DNA from: Streptomyces morookaense | Lineage (GTDB): Bacteria; Actinomycetota; Actinomycetes; Streptomycetales; Streptomycetaceae | DNA length: 64,000 nt | Assembly: GCF_013030945.1 (NCBI RefSeq) | Contig: NZ_JABBXF010000041.1 | Span: forward strand, 55,051-119,050 | Direction of reading: 5' to 3' | Shown: positions 8,667-16,987 of the stretch, in pieces | How the letters are laid out: each line of letters opens with the position of its first letter | Numbering within the stretch: the first letter of the stretch is position 1 | Position numbers and translations under genes: made by a program | Notes under the pieces: model-generated | Databases searched by the model: none | What the model was told of the DNA's origin: nothing | Seen by the model: only the letters and a program-made list of their open reading frames with translations

Positions 8667-9416
8667 TTGTTCTACGGCGCAATGAAGCTGTCCATCGGCG
8701 GGTCGCTGAAGCTTGCCTTCCGGCCGTGGGTGGAGGGGCTGGAGAACGTACCGGCCGAGGGGCCCGCGATCCTGGCGAGCAACCACCTGTCCTTCTCGGA
8801 CTCTTTCTTCCTGCCCGCGGTGCTCGATCGCAAGATCACGTTCATCGCGAAGCAGGAGTACTTCACCTCCCCCGGAGTCAAGGGAAAGCTGACGGCCGCC
8901 TTCTTCAAGGGTGTCGGCCAGCTCCCGGTCGACCGCTCGGGCGCCCGCGGCGCCGGCGAGGCCGCGATCAAGAGCGGCATCGAGGTGCTGGAGCGCGGTG
9001 AGCTCTTCGGCATCTACCCGGAGGGCACCCGCTCCCCGGACGGCCGCCTCTACCGCGGCAAGCCGGGCGGCCTCGCCCGGGTCGCGCTGGCCACCGGGGC
9101 CCCGGTGATCCCGGTCGCGATGATCGACACGGAGAAGATCCAGCCGCCCGGCAAGGTCGTGCCGAAGCTGATGCGGCCCGGCATCCGGATCGGCAAGCCG
9201 CTGGACTTCAGCCGCTACCACGGCATGGACGGCGACCGCTTCATCCTCCGCTCGGTGACCGACGAGGTCATGTACGAGATCATGAAGCTCTCCGGCCAGG
9301 AGTACGTCGACATCTACGCGACCGCCGCCAAGCGGCAGATCGCGGAGGAGGCGAAGCGCAAGGCCGAGGAGGAGAAGGCGGCCAAGGCCGCCGGCCTGGA
9401 GAAGACGGACGAGTAG
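8667..9416 (+). CDS. plsC: 1-acyl-sn-glycerol-3-phosphate acyltransferase
   Basis: Transfers an acyl chain to lysophosphatidic acid to make phosphatidic acid. 249 residues with the two PlsC signatures: NHLSFSD (NHxxxxD, catalytic His/Asp) near residue 38 and YPEGTRS near 118. The C-terminus is a charged Lys/Glu/Ala helix. The start is TTG 8667, seven nt after a perfect AGGAGG; the ATG at 8682 lacks this spacing. It may be followed in an operon by the histidine kinase, 21 bp downstream. Divergent from the esterase. Confidence 0.92.
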   Translation: MFYGAMKLSIGGSLKLAFRPWVEGLENVPAEGPAILASNHLSFSDSFFLPAVLDRKITFIAKQEYFTSPGVKGKLTAAFFKGVGQLPVDRSGARGAGEAAIKSGIEVLERGELFGIYPEGTRSPDGRLYRGKPGGLARVALATGAPVIPVAMIDTEKIQPPGKVVPKLMRPGIRIGKPLDFSRYHGMDGDRFILRSVTDEVMYEIMKLSGQEYVDIYATAAKRQIAEEAKRKAEEEKAAKAAGLEKTDE

Positions 9417-9437
9417 CAGGGGCGACGGGGGCGGGGG

Positions 9438-10661
9438 ATGGCGCAGCGCACCGGGCGTCCGCGCGCGGTGCGGATGTCGGTCGAGCTCCCGCTGTGGCGG
9501 GCGCTCACGGGCTACCGCATCCTGACCCTCGGCTACGCCCTCGCCCTCTTCTGGCTCGCCCACCGGCACTACGCGCACCCGCTCGGCGCCGCCGCCTACA
9601 TGGCGGCGCTCACCGTCTGGATGCTGCTGACCTGGAACAGGGTCACCGCTCCCGAGCGCTGCACCCGGTCCTTCCTGATCGCCGACCTGGGCATCGCCCT
9701 CACCGGCATCCTGCTCACCGCCGTCGTCGACTCCCCGGCCCGGATCGACGGCGGCGCGGCGACGCTCCCGACCGTCTGGGCGGGCGGCGCCGTGCTGGGC
9801 CTGGCCATCAAGGGCGGTTGGCGCTGGGCCGCCGCCGGCTCCACGCTGGTGGCCGCCGCCAACCTCGCCGAGCGCGGCTACTTCGCCCGCGACACCGTCC
9901 ACAACGTGCTGCTGGTGTGGATCTCCAGCATCGCCATCGGCTACATCGTCGAGGTCGCCCGCGCCAGCGAGCGCACCCTCGCCCGTGCGCTGCGGATCGA
10001 GGCGGCCACCCGCGAACGCGAGCGGCTGGCCCGGGACATCCACGACAGCGTGCTGCAGGTGCTGGCCATGGTGCAGCGCCGCGGCGCCGCCCTCGGCGGC
10101 GAGGCCGCGGAACTTGGCCGGATGGCCGGCGAACAGGAGATCGCCCTGCGCACCCTGGTGGCCGGCGGCCTGCTGCCGCCGCAGCGCCCGGCCGGGCAGC
10201 CGGCCGACGACGCCGAGCTCGTCCGGACCGTCCCCGAGGCCCCCGCCGGCCCCTGCGACCTGCGGGCGCTGCTGGCCCCGTACGCCGGGCCCGCCGTCTC
10301 CGTCGCGGCGCCCGGCACGCCCGTGCTGCTGGAGGCGGCCGCGGCGGCGGAGCTGGCGGCCGCTGTCGGTGCCGCCCTGGACAATGTGGCCCGGCACGCG
10401 GGGCAGGACGCGCGGGCCTGGATCCTGCTGGAGGACGAACCGGACGAGATCATCGTCACCGTGCGGGACGACGGGCCGGGCATCGCCGAGGGGCGGCTGG
10501 CGGCAGCGGAACGGGAGGGGCGCATGGGCGTGGCCCTGTCCATCCGCGGCCGGCTGCGCGACCTGGGCGGCAGCGCCGTGCTGGAGTCCGTGCCCGGCCA
10601 GGGCACCGAGGTCGAGCTGAGAGTTCCGCGGAGCTCACGGGGGAACGGAGTCACAGGATGA
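9438..10661 (+). CDS. MacS-family sensor histidine kinase
   Basis: A 407-residue membrane kinase of the NarL/LuxR-type class. Residues 20-180 contain about five or six transmembrane helices with almost no extracytoplasmic domain. A HisKA_3-type block follows, with ERLARDIHDSVLQVLAM near 195-210 carrying the phospho-acceptor His. The ATPase domain shows ALDNVARHA (N box) near 315, DDGPGIAEG (G1) near 345 and GRMGVALSIRGRLRDLGG (G2) near 360. It overlaps the response regulator by ATGA, so the two form a cognate pair. The signal is unknown and is probably sensed in the membrane. Confidence 0.92.
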   Translation: MAQRTGRPRAVRMSVELPLWRALTGYRILTLGYALALFWLAHRHYAHPLGAAAYMAALTVWMLLTWNRVTAPERCTRSFLIADLGIALTGILLTAVVDSPARIDGGAATLPTVWAGGAVLGLAIKGGWRWAAAGSTLVAAANLAERGYFARDTVHNVLLVWISSIAIGYIVEVARASERTLARALRIEAATRERERLARDIHDSVLQVLAMVQRRGAALGGEAAELGRMAGEQEIALRTLVAGGLLPPQRPAGQPADDAELVRTVPEAPAGPCDLRALLAPYAGPAVSVAAPGTPVLLEAAAAAELAAAVGAALDNVARHAGQDARAWILLEDEPDEIIVTVRDDGPGIAEGRLAAAEREGRMGVALSIRGRLRDLGGSAVLESVPGQGTEVELRVPRSSRGNGVTG

Positions 10662-11347
10662 GCAGGGTGAGCAGGACGGGTACGGCAGCAGCGGTGAAGG
10701 TCATGGTGGTCGACGACCACCCCATGTGGCGCGACGCGGTCGCGCGCGACCTGGCGGCCGCCGGGTACGAGATCGTCGCCACCGCGGGCGACGGGCCGCA
10801 GGCGGTGCGCCGGGCGAAGGCCGCGGCCCCCGACGTCCTGGTCCTCGACCTCAACCTGCCCGGCCTGCCCGGCGTGGCCGTCTGCAAGGAGCTCGTCGGC
10901 GCGAACCCCGCCCTGCGGGTCCTCGTCCTCTCCGCCAGCGGCGAGCACGCCGACGTCCTGGAGGCCGTCAAGTCCGGGGCCACCGGCTATCTGCTGAAGT
11001 CCGCGAGCACCGAGGAGCTGCTGGACGCCGTCCGCCGCACGGCCGCGGGCGACGCGGTCTTCACCCCGGGCCTGGCCGGCCTGGTGCTCGGCGAATACCG
11101 CAGGCTGGCCGCCGGCCCGGCCCCCGCCGCGCCCGACGAGCCCGAGGTCCCGAGCCTCACCGACCGCGAGACCGAGGTCCTGCGCCTCGTCGCCAAGGGG
11201 CTCTCGTACAAGCAGATCGCCGAGCGGCTGGTTATTTCCCACCGCACGGTGCAGAACCATGTTCAGAACACCTTGGGCAAGCTCCAGCTGCACAACCGCG
11301 TGGAGCTCGTCCGCTACGCGATAGAGCGAGGTCTCGACGACGCCTGA
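10658..11347 (+). CDS. LuxR/NarL-family response regulator
   Basis: 229 residues. The receiver domain spans about residues 14-130: VVDDHPMWRD acidic pair, phospho-acceptor Asp in LVLDLNLPG, LSASG with the switch Ser, and Lys in YLLKSAS. The C-terminal LuxR helix-turn-helix runs from LTDRETEVLRLVAKGLSYKQIAERL through SHRTVQNHVQNTLGKL. The ATG overlaps the kinase stop (ATGA), indicating translational coupling. It activates or represses unknown targets; the neighbouring phosphofructokinase is one candidate by position only. Confidence 0.94.
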   Translation: MSRVSRTGTAAAVKVMVVDDHPMWRDAVARDLAAAGYEIVATAGDGPQAVRRAKAAAPDVLVLDLNLPGLPGVAVCKELVGANPALRVLVLSASGEHADVLEAVKSGATGYLLKSASTEELLDAVRRTAAGDAVFTPGLAGLVLGEYRRLAAGPAPAAPDEPEVPSLTDRETEVLRLVAKGLSYKQIAERLVISHRTVQNHVQNTLGKLQLHNRVELVRYAIERGLDDA

Positions 11348-11396
11348 CGCCGCCTGCGGCCGGGCGTCACCCGGCACTCGGCGAAGGGAAGGTGTC

Positions 11397-12428
11397 ATGC
11401 GGGTCGGAGTACTGACCGGCGGCGGCGACTGCCCCGGGCTCAACGCGGTCATCCGCGCCGTCGTCCGCAAGGGCGTCCAGCGCTACCACTACGACTTCAC
11501 CGGCTTCAAGGACGGCTGGCGCGGACCGCTCACCGGAGCGGTCACGCGCCTCGACATCCCCGCGGTGCGGGGCATCCTGCCGCGCGGCGGCACCGTGCTC
11601 GGCTCCTCGCGGACCAACCCCCTCCGGGAGCCGGACGGGGTCCGCCGCATCAAGGAGAACCTGGCCAAGCACGAGGTGGACGCCCTCATCGTGATCGGCG
11701 GCGAGGACACCCTGGGCGTGGCCCGCCGGCTCTCGGAGGAGCACGGCATCCCCTGCGTCGGAGTGCCCAAGACCATCGACAACGACCTCTCCGCCACCGA
11801 CTACACCTTCGGCTTCGACACCGCCGTCAACATCGCCACCGAGGCCATCGACCGGCTGCACACCACGGCCGAGTCGCATATGCGCGTCCTCGTCGTCGAG
11901 GTCATGGGCCGGCACGCGGGCTGGATCGCCCTGCACTCCGGCCTGGCGGGCGGCGCCAACGTCATCCTCGTTCCCGAGCAGCGGTTCGACCTCGACGAGG
12001 TCTGCGAGTGGGTCACCTCGCGCTTCCGCTCCAGCTACGCACCGATCGTGGTGGTGGCGGAGGGCGCCATGCCGCGCGACGGCGACCTGGTGCTCAAGGA
12101 CGCCGCGGCGCACGACTCCTTCGGGCACGTCCGGCTGTCCGGCGTGGGGGAGTGGCTGGCCAAGCAGATCGAGACCCGTACCGGCAAGGAGGCGCGGACC
12201 ACGGTGCTCGGCCACGTCCAGCGCGGCGGCACGCCCAGTGCGTTCGACCGGTGGCTGGCGACGCGGTTCGGGCTGCATGCGATCGATGCCGTCCGGGACG
12301 GCGCATTCGGGCAGATGGTCGCGCTGCGGGGGACGGACGTGGTCCGTGTTCCGCTGGCCGAGGCGACGGCGAAGTTGAAGACGGTGCCGCTTGCGGAGTA
12401 CGAGGAGGCGAAGGTCTTCTTCGGCTGA
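11397..12428 (+). CDS. pfkA: 6-phosphofructokinase with PPi-type active-site residues
   Basis: 343 residues of the PfkA superfamily, converting fructose-6-phosphate to the 1,6-bisphosphate. LTGGGDCPGLNAVIR starts the nucleotide site; the catalytic motif PKTIDND lies at residues 124-130; substrate motifs are MGRHAGWIA and the late HVQRGGTPS. The residue equivalent to E. coli Gly104 is Asp (GGEDT, 101-105), and the Gly124 equivalent is Lys125. By the established rule this Asp/Lys pair marks pyrophosphate-dependent enzymes, so the cosubstrate may be PPi rather than ATP. The ATG follows GAAGGGAAGG. Streptomyces carry several pfkA paralogues, so this need not be the main glycolytic one. Confidence 0.9.
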   Translation: MRVGVLTGGGDCPGLNAVIRAVVRKGVQRYHYDFTGFKDGWRGPLTGAVTRLDIPAVRGILPRGGTVLGSSRTNPLREPDGVRRIKENLAKHEVDALIVIGGEDTLGVARRLSEEHGIPCVGVPKTIDNDLSATDYTFGFDTAVNIATEAIDRLHTTAESHMRVLVVEVMGRHAGWIALHSGLAGGANVILVPEQRFDLDEVCEWVTSRFRSSYAPIVVVAEGAMPRDGDLVLKDAAAHDSFGHVRLSGVGEWLAKQIETRTGKEARTTVLGHVQRGGTPSAFDRWLATRFGLHAIDAVRDGAFGQMVALRGTDVVRVPLAEATAKLKTVPLAEYEEAKVFFG

Positions 12429-12441
12429 GGGCAGGGCTTTC

Positions 12442-12478
12442 CCCGCCCACCCGCCCGTGACCCGGGCGGGTGGGCGGG
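12442..12478. terminator. Bidirectional terminator hairpin
   Basis: A perfect 16-bp GC stem (12442-12457 with 12463-12478) and a 5-nt loop, placed between the convergent stops of the phosphofructokinase and the anthranilate synthase genes. There is no T-run, as is usual in high-GC actinobacteria. Confidence 0.75.
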
Positions 12479-12484
12479 CGCGGG

Positions 12485-14383
12485 TCAGACCAGGACAGCG
12501 GTCAGCAGCTCCGTGACGATCGACGCACCGTTCAGCGTCAGCACCGACTCCGGGTGGAACTGCACCCCCGCGAAACCGGGGCCCCGCAGGGCGTGGACGT
12601 CGCCGGTGGCCGGGTCCAGACTGAGCTCGGCCCCGTCGAGTCCCGTGCCGCGCGCCGTGAACGTGTTGTAGAAGCCCACCGTCTCCTCCCGCCCGAAGAA
12701 GTCGATCCGCTCCTGCGCCCCTTGATACGGCACCTCCTTCCGCACGATCTCCAACCCCAGCTCCGCCGCGATCAGTTCATGCCCCAGGCACACCCCCAGC
12801 AGCCCGTGCCGGTGCCCGCGCAGCAGGTCCGCGGCCAGCCCGCGCAGCAGCCGCATCTTCGGGTCGGCCGCGTCCGAGGGGTTGCCGGGGCCGGGGCCCA
12901 GCACCACGGGGCCCGGGTGGGCGAGGGCGGCGTCGCGCAGCCCGGGCTCGTCGTAGCGCCGCACCGTCACCGTCAGCCCCGAGGTGCGCAGGAGGTGGGC
13001 GAGCATCGCCGTGAAGGTGTCCTCGCCGTCGACGACCAGGGCGTGCCCGGTCAGCGTTCCGGTGGACCCGGACGTCTGCATCCGCAGCCAGAACGGGGCC
13101 AGATCCGCGCGCCGGGCGTCCAGCGCCGCCCGTACCCGCGGGTCGTCCCCGAGCCGTACGGGCGGTGCGGCCGACGGGCGTACGGGTCCGCGGCGCACGC
13201 CCAGGGCGGCCAGCACGCCGGCCGCCTTGGCGTGGGTCTCGGCGACCTCGCCGCGCGGATCCGAGCGGCGGACGAGCGTGGCGCCGACCCCCACCCGCAG
13301 CCGGCCGCGCCGGTCGATGTCCGCGGTGCGGATGAGGATCGGGGAGTCGAGGGTCTGCGCACCGCCCGCGTCGCGGCCGATCAGGGCGAGCGCCCCCGCG
13401 TAGTAGCCGCGGCCGCGGGGTTCGTACCGCTCGATGACACGGCAGGCGTTCTGTACGGGCGAGCCGGTGACGGTCGCCGCGAACATCGTCTCCCGCAGCA
13501 CCTCGCGCACGTCCATCGAGGAGCGCCCGCGCAGTTCGTACTCGGTGTGCGCGAGGTGGGCCATCTCACGGAGCCGCGGGCCGACGACCACGCCGCCCAT
13601 GTCGCCGACGGTGCACATCATCTTCAGCTCCTCGTCGACGACCATGGACAGTTCCTCCACCTCCTTGCGGTCGTGCAGGAAGGCCAGCAGCCCGTCCTCC
13701 GAGGCGCCTCCGGCCGGATAGCGGTAGGTGCCGCTGATGGGGTTCATCACGACCGTCCCGCCGGACATCCGCACATGCACCTCCGGACTGGCGCCCACCA
13801 GGGTGCGGTCGCCGGTGTGGACGACATACGTCCAGTAGGCGCCGCGCTCGCCGGACAGCAGCCGCCGGAAGAGGGCCAGGGCGTCGGCGGCGCAGAATCC
13901 GTGGACCTCGCCCTCGAACGTGCGCCGGATGACGAAGTTGGCGCCTTCCCCGGTGCCGATCTCGTCCTCGATCACGCGCTCGACGATGCGCGCGTACGCG
14001 TCGTCGTCCACGTCGAAGGCGCCGCCCTCGACGTGGACCTCATGGCCGGGCAGGGCGTCGAGGACGGCGTCGAGCGGCAGGGCGTGGGCCTCCTCCGGGT
14101 GCAGCACCAGCAGCGGGGTGCCGTCGTCGCGGACGTCGAAGCCGCGTTCGCGGATCTGCCGGAAGGGGACGAGCGCCAGGGCGTCGTGCACCGGCGCGCC
14201 GCCCGCGGGCGGGCCGGACGGGAGCGGGACGTCCGCCAGCCGCCCGGCCTCCGAGACCGGGCCGAGGAGCAGTTCGACCACGCCCTCGGGATGGCCGGGG
14301 GTGCGGCGGTGCAGCAGGGCGAAGGGCGGGCAGCCGTGCGCGGTCAGCCGCGCGAGCAGGGCGGCAGGGGTGGTTCCGTCCAT
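12485..14383 (-). CDS. trpE: Fused anthranilate synthase (TrpE-TrpG type)
   Basis: Converts chorismate and glutamine to anthranilate, the first step of tryptophan synthesis. 632 residues. The N-terminal two-thirds is the chorismate-binding domain: NPISGTYRYPAGG near 225, EELSMVVDEELKMM near 250, ATVTGSPVQNACRVI near 300 and AGALALIG with the late LRVGVGATLVRRSDP. The C-terminal third is a class I glutamine amidotransferase: GPGPGNPSD, nucleophile GVCLGHELIA, and the catalytic His-Glu in VQFHPESVLT. The fused order resembles PhzE-like enzymes, but the trp leader upstream argues for tryptophan biosynthesis. ATG 14383 follows GGAAGGAACC. Confidence 0.9.
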   Translation of the reverse strand: MDGTTPAALLARLTAHGCPPFALLHRRTPGHPEGVVELLLGPVSEAGRLADVPLPSGPPAGGAPVHDALALVPFRQIRERGFDVRDDGTPLLVLHPEEAHALPLDAVLDALPGHEVHVEGGAFDVDDDAYARIVERVIEDEIGTGEGANFVIRRTFEGEVHGFCAADALALFRRLLSGERGAYWTYVVHTGDRTLVGASPEVHVRMSGGTVVMNPISGTYRYPAGGASEDGLLAFLHDRKEVEELSMVVDEELKMMCTVGDMGGVVVGPRLREMAHLAHTEYELRGRSSMDVREVLRETMFAATVTGSPVQNACRVIERYEPRGRGYYAGALALIGRDAGGAQTLDSPILIRTADIDRRGRLRVGVGATLVRRSDPRGEVAETHAKAAGVLAALGVRRGPVRPSAAPPVRLGDDPRVRAALDARRADLAPFWLRMQTSGSTGTLTGHALVVDGEDTFTAMLAHLLRTSGLTVTVRRYDEPGLRDAALAHPGPVVLGPGPGNPSDAADPKMRLLRGLAADLLRGHRHGLLGVCLGHELIAAELGLEIVRKEVPYQGAQERIDFFGREETVGFYNTFTARGTGLDGAELSLDPATGDVHALRGPGFAGVQFHPESVLTLNGASIVTELLTAVLV

Positions 14384-14442
14384 CGGGAGGTTCCTTCCTG
14401 GTGGGGGAGGAACGGCCTGCCGGATGCGCCCCGCGGACGCGG

Positions 14443-14466
14443 AAGGCCGCCCCTCGGGGCGGCCTT
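14443..14466 (-). terminator. trp attenuator terminator hairpin (segments 3:4)
   Basis: An 11-bp perfect stem, AAGGCCGCCCC with GGGGCGGCCTT, and a GA loop, between the leader peptide stop and the anthranilate synthase start. The GGCCGCC of its 5' arm is also exactly complementary to GGCGGCC at 14498-14504 (segment 2), which allows a mutually exclusive antiterminator. Confidence 0.85.
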
Positions 14467-14491
14467 GGCGATGAGATCGGTGTACGCGCGA

Positions 14492-14554
14492 TCAGTGGGC
14501 CGCCGGAGGAGCGGTCCACCACCAGTACTGGTTACGGGTGTCGAGCACGTACAT
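14492..14554 (-). CDS. trpL: trp leader peptide (20 aa, three consecutive Trp codons)
   Basis: A 20-codon frame, ATG at 14554 and TGA at 14492, containing three adjacent TGG codons (YWWW) just before the RNA segment that can form hairpin 1:2 (GTGGACCGC at 14511-14519 with GCGGCCCAC, one mismatch). Ribosome stalling at the Trp codons would free segment 2 to pair with segment 3 and prevent the terminator. A TAACCT -10 element 7 nt upstream suggests the leader mRNA is leaderless. A trp attenuator ahead of an anthranilate synthase gene is known in Streptomyces venezuelae, so this assignment has precedent. Confidence 0.88.
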   Translation of the reverse strand: MYVLDTRNQYWWWTAPPAAH

Positions 14555-14561
14555 GCGGGGC

Positions 14562-14567
14562 AGGTTA
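14562..14567 (-). promoter_or_regulatory. -10 element TAACCT for trpL-trpE
   Basis: The hexamer ends 7 nt before the trpL ATG; ACGACA with an 18-nt spacer is a possible -35. Transcription would start at or next to the ATG. Confidence 0.5.
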
Positions 14568-14665
14568 CCGGACGGCCCGCGCGTCTGTCGTGCGTTTATC
14601 CGGAGCCTCGTCTCACGATTCGTCTCATAGTCCGGTCCGGCCCCTGAACGGCCCCGGCGACCCCG

Positions 14666-14671
14666 TAATGT
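14666..14671 (+). promoter_or_regulatory. -10 element TAATGT of the leaderless DAHP synthase promoter
   Basis: TAATGT ends 7 nt before GTG 14679. CTGAAC (14644-14649, 16-nt spacer) is a possible -35. It is divergent from, and about 100 bp away from, the trpL promoter. Confidence 0.55.
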
Positions 14672-14678
14672 TGAGTGC

Positions 14679-16028
14679 GTGACCGTGAACGCTGAAATCC
14701 ACGCCGGTGGCAACACCTGGCGCTCCCTGCCCGCGGCGCAGCAGCCTGACTGGCCGGACCAAGAGGCTCTGCGCGATGTGATCGCCGAGCTCGAGTCCTA
14801 TCCGCCCCTCGTCTTCGCCGGCGAGTGCGACCAGCTGCGTCAGCGTCTGGGAGCCGTCGCGCGCGGCGAGGCGTTCCTGCTCCAGGGCGGTGACTGTGCG
14901 GAGGCCTTCGACGCCGTCGGCGCCGACCAGATCCGCAACAAGCTCAAGACGCTGCTCCAGATGGGCGCGGTGCTCACGTACGCCGGGTCGGTGCCCGTCG
15001 TGAAGGTCGGCCGGATCGCGGGCCAGTACAGCAAGCCGCGTTCGAAGCCGACCGAGACCCGCGACGGCGTGACCCTGCCGACCTACCGCGGCGACTCCGT
15101 CAACGGCTTCGCCTTCACGCCCGAGGCCCGGACGCCGGACCCGCAGCGGCTGAAGCGCATGTACCAGGCCTCGGCCTCCACGCTGAACCTGGTGCGCGCC
15201 TTCACCACCGGCGGCTACGCGGACCTGCGCCAGGTGCACGCCTGGAACCAGGACTTCGTGAAGTCCTCGCCCTCCGGCCAGCGCTACGAGCAGCTGGCCC
15301 GGGAGATCGACCGGGCGATGAACTTCATGAACGCCTGCGGCGTGGACCCGGAGGCGCTGAAGGCGGTCGAGTTCTACGCGTCCCACGAGGCGCTGGTCCT
15401 GGACTACGAGTCGGCGCTGACCCGTGTCGACTCCCGCACCGGCCACCTCTACGACGTCTCGGGCCACATGGTCTGGATCGGCGAGCGCACCCGGCAGCTG
15501 GACGGCGCGCACATCGAGTTCGCGTCGAAGATCCGCAACCCGATCGGGGTGAAGCTCGGCCCGACCACCACGGTCGACGAGGCGCTCACCCTGATCGACC
15601 GGCTGGACCCGGAGCGCGAGCCCGGCCGGCTGACCTTCATCACCCGGATGGGTGCGGGCAAGATCCGCGAGAAGCTCCCCGAGCTGGTCGAGAAGGTCAC
15701 CGCGTCCGGTGCCGCGGTGGCCTGGATCAGCGACCCGATGCACGGCAACACCTTCGAGGCGGCCTCGGGCCACAAGACCCGCCGCTTCGACGATGTGCTG
15801 GACGAGGTCAAGGGCTTCTTCGAGGTCCACAAGGCCCTGGGCACCCACCCGGGCGGCATCCACGTGGAGCTCACCGGCGACGATGTCACCGAGTGCGTGG
15901 GCGGCGGCGACGAGATCTTCGTCGACGACCTGCACCAGCGCTACGAGACGGCCTGCGACCCCCGGCTGAACCGCAGCCAGTCGCTGGACCTGGCGTTCCT
16001 GGTGGCGGAGATGTACCGCGACCAGTGA
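14679..16028 (+). CDS. aroH: Class II 3-deoxy-7-phosphoheptulonate (DAHP) synthase
   Basis: Condenses phosphoenolpyruvate and erythrose-4-phosphate, the entry step of the shikimate pathway. 449 residues, the usual length for the plant/actinobacterial class II (AroAII) type. Recognisable blocks: LLQGGDCAEAF near 65-75 (metal-binding Cys), RIAGQYSKPRS near 110, LPTYRGDSVNG near 130, GERTRQLDGAHIEF with the Arg-rich PEP site, ITRMGAGKIREKLP, ISDPMHGNT (metal His) and GGIHVELTGDDVTEC (metal Glu). GTG 14679 is leaderless. The divergent arrangement with trpL-trpE places the first shikimate step and the Trp branch side by side. Confidence 0.96.
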   Translation: MTVNAEIHAGGNTWRSLPAAQQPDWPDQEALRDVIAELESYPPLVFAGECDQLRQRLGAVARGEAFLLQGGDCAEAFDAVGADQIRNKLKTLLQMGAVLTYAGSVPVVKVGRIAGQYSKPRSKPTETRDGVTLPTYRGDSVNGFAFTPEARTPDPQRLKRMYQASASTLNLVRAFTTGGYADLRQVHAWNQDFVKSSPSGQRYEQLAREIDRAMNFMNACGVDPEALKAVEFYASHEALVLDYESALTRVDSRTGHLYDVSGHMVWIGERTRQLDGAHIEFASKIRNPIGVKLGPTTTVDEALTLIDRLDPEREPGRLTFITRMGAGKIREKLPELVEKVTASGAAVAWISDPMHGNTFEAASGHKTRRFDDVLDEVKGFFEVHKALGTHPGGIHVELTGDDVTECVGGGDEIFVDDLHQRYETACDPRLNRSQSLDLAFLVAEMYRDQ

Positions 16029-16050
16029 GTCGCCTGTGACGCATGAACGA

Positions 16051-16080
16051 TGGGGTGCGGATCCTGTGATCCGCACCCCA
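16051..16080 (+). terminator. Terminator hairpin after DAHP synthase
   Basis: A 12-bp perfect stem (TGGGGTGCGGAT with ATCCGCACCCCA) and a 6-nt loop, 22 bp after the stop codon. Confidence 0.75.
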
Positions 16081-16109
16081 TCGCGTTGTGCGGCCACGCC
16101 GGGCGAGGG

Positions 16110-16128
16110 TAAGGTAAGGGTTACCTTA
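16110..16128 (+). promoter_or_regulatory. Iron box (DmdR/IdeR-type operator)
   Basis: A 19-bp near-perfect palindrome, TAAGGTAAGGGTTACCTTA, about 20 bp upstream of the ferredoxin start. It matches the TTAGGTTAGGCTAACCTAA consensus of iron-dependent DtxR-family repressors. It probably overlaps the promoter and represses under iron sufficiency. Confidence 0.8.
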
Positions 16129-16147
16129 TTGATCACTTGGTGAGGCG

Positions 16148-16411
16148 GTGACCCGCGTGTACGTCTGCTCATGCTTCGGCATCACGGAGCAGCAGGTGCG
16201 CAAGCACGCGGAGCAGGGGGCGTGCACCCCCCGGAAGATCGCCTCGGCCTGCAAGGCGGGCACCGACTGCGGCAGCTGCGTCCGCCGTATCCAGGCGCTG
16301 CTCGGGCGCGGCGCGTGCCCGCGCCGCGAGCCGGCCGACCAGGGCTCGGCCGAGGTGCCGGGTGCCGAGGTCGTGATCCTGCCCGCCGCCCCCGCGGTGC
16401 GGGCCGCGTAG
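16148..16411 (+). CDS. bfd: Bacterioferritin-associated ferredoxin
   Basis: An 87-residue [2Fe-2S] protein of the BFD/Fer2_BFD family that delivers electrons to bacterioferritin to release stored iron. The four cluster cysteines are visible: CSC near residues 7-9 and CGSC near 41-44. VCSCFGITEQQV is diagnostic. GTG 16148 follows TTGGTGAGGCG; the alternative GTG 16157 would remove only three residues. It has an extra 25-residue Pro/Ala tail. It lies behind an iron box and converges with bfr (16 bp between stops). Confidence 0.92.
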   Translation: MTRVYVCSCFGITEQQVRKHAEQGACTPRKIASACKAGTDCGSCVRRIQALLGRGACPRREPADQGSAEVPGAEVVILPAAPAVRAA

Positions 16412-16427
16412 CCGCCTCGGGCGGGGC

Positions 16428-16916
16428 CTACTTGCTGCTGCCGCTCTCCTGCTCGATGAACTGGGCGATGTACAGCGCCTCGCCGAGCTTCTCGATCAGT
16501 TCGAGCTGGGTGTCGAGGTAGTCGATGTGGTCCTCCTCGTCGGCGAGGATCGACTCGAAGATATTGGCCGAGGTGATGTCGCCCTTGGCCCGCATGACCT
16601 CCACCCCGCGCCGGAGCCGGTCGATGGCCTCGACCTCCACCTGCCGGTCGGCCTGGAACATCTCGGTGATCGTCTGGCCGATCCGGACGTGGAAGAGCCG
16701 CTGATAATTGGGCAGCGCCTCCAGGAAGATGATCCGGTCCGTCAGGACCTCCGCGTGCCTCATCTCGTCGAACGACTCTGCACGGGTGTGCGAGGCGATC
16801 TTCGTCCAACCGTGGTGCTCCTGCAGCTTGGCGTGCAGGAAGTACTGGTTGATGGCGGTCAGCTCGGCCGTCAGCTGTTCGTTGAGGAACTCGATGACCT
16901 CGGGGTCGCCCTGCAT
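16428..16916 (-). CDS. bfr: Bacterioferritin
   Basis: A 162-residue haem-containing ferritin subunit that forms the 24-mer iron store. All di-iron ferroxidase ligands are in place: Glu18 region (EQLTAEL), Glu51/His54 with the haem-ligand Met52 in FDEMRHAE, Glu near 94 in EVEAIDRL, and Glu127/His130 in ADEEDHID. The ATG at 16916 is preceded by GGAAGGAC. It converges on bfd, its electron donor. A near-palindrome at 16988-17001 in the upstream region is a candidate operator. Confidence 0.96.
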   Translation of the reverse strand: MQGDPEVIEFLNEQLTAELTAINQYFLHAKLQEHHGWTKIASHTRAESFDEMRHAEVLTDRIIFLEALPNYQRLFHVRIGQTITEMFQADRQVEVEAIDRLRRGVEVMRAKGDITSANIFESILADEEDHIDYLDTQLELIEKLGEALYIAQFIEQESGSSK

Positions 16917-16987
16917 TGCGCAGTCCTTCCAGGCGGATGTCCGGCAGATTGCGCCGCATCCTTGCACCGCCCCGAGGAGCCGTCCAG

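Noticed and set aside
12470..14647. A 725-codon + strand open frame opposite the anthranilate synthase
   Set aside because: Composition is that of a GC-rich shadow frame; the minus-strand protein has every catalytic motif and a trp attenuator.
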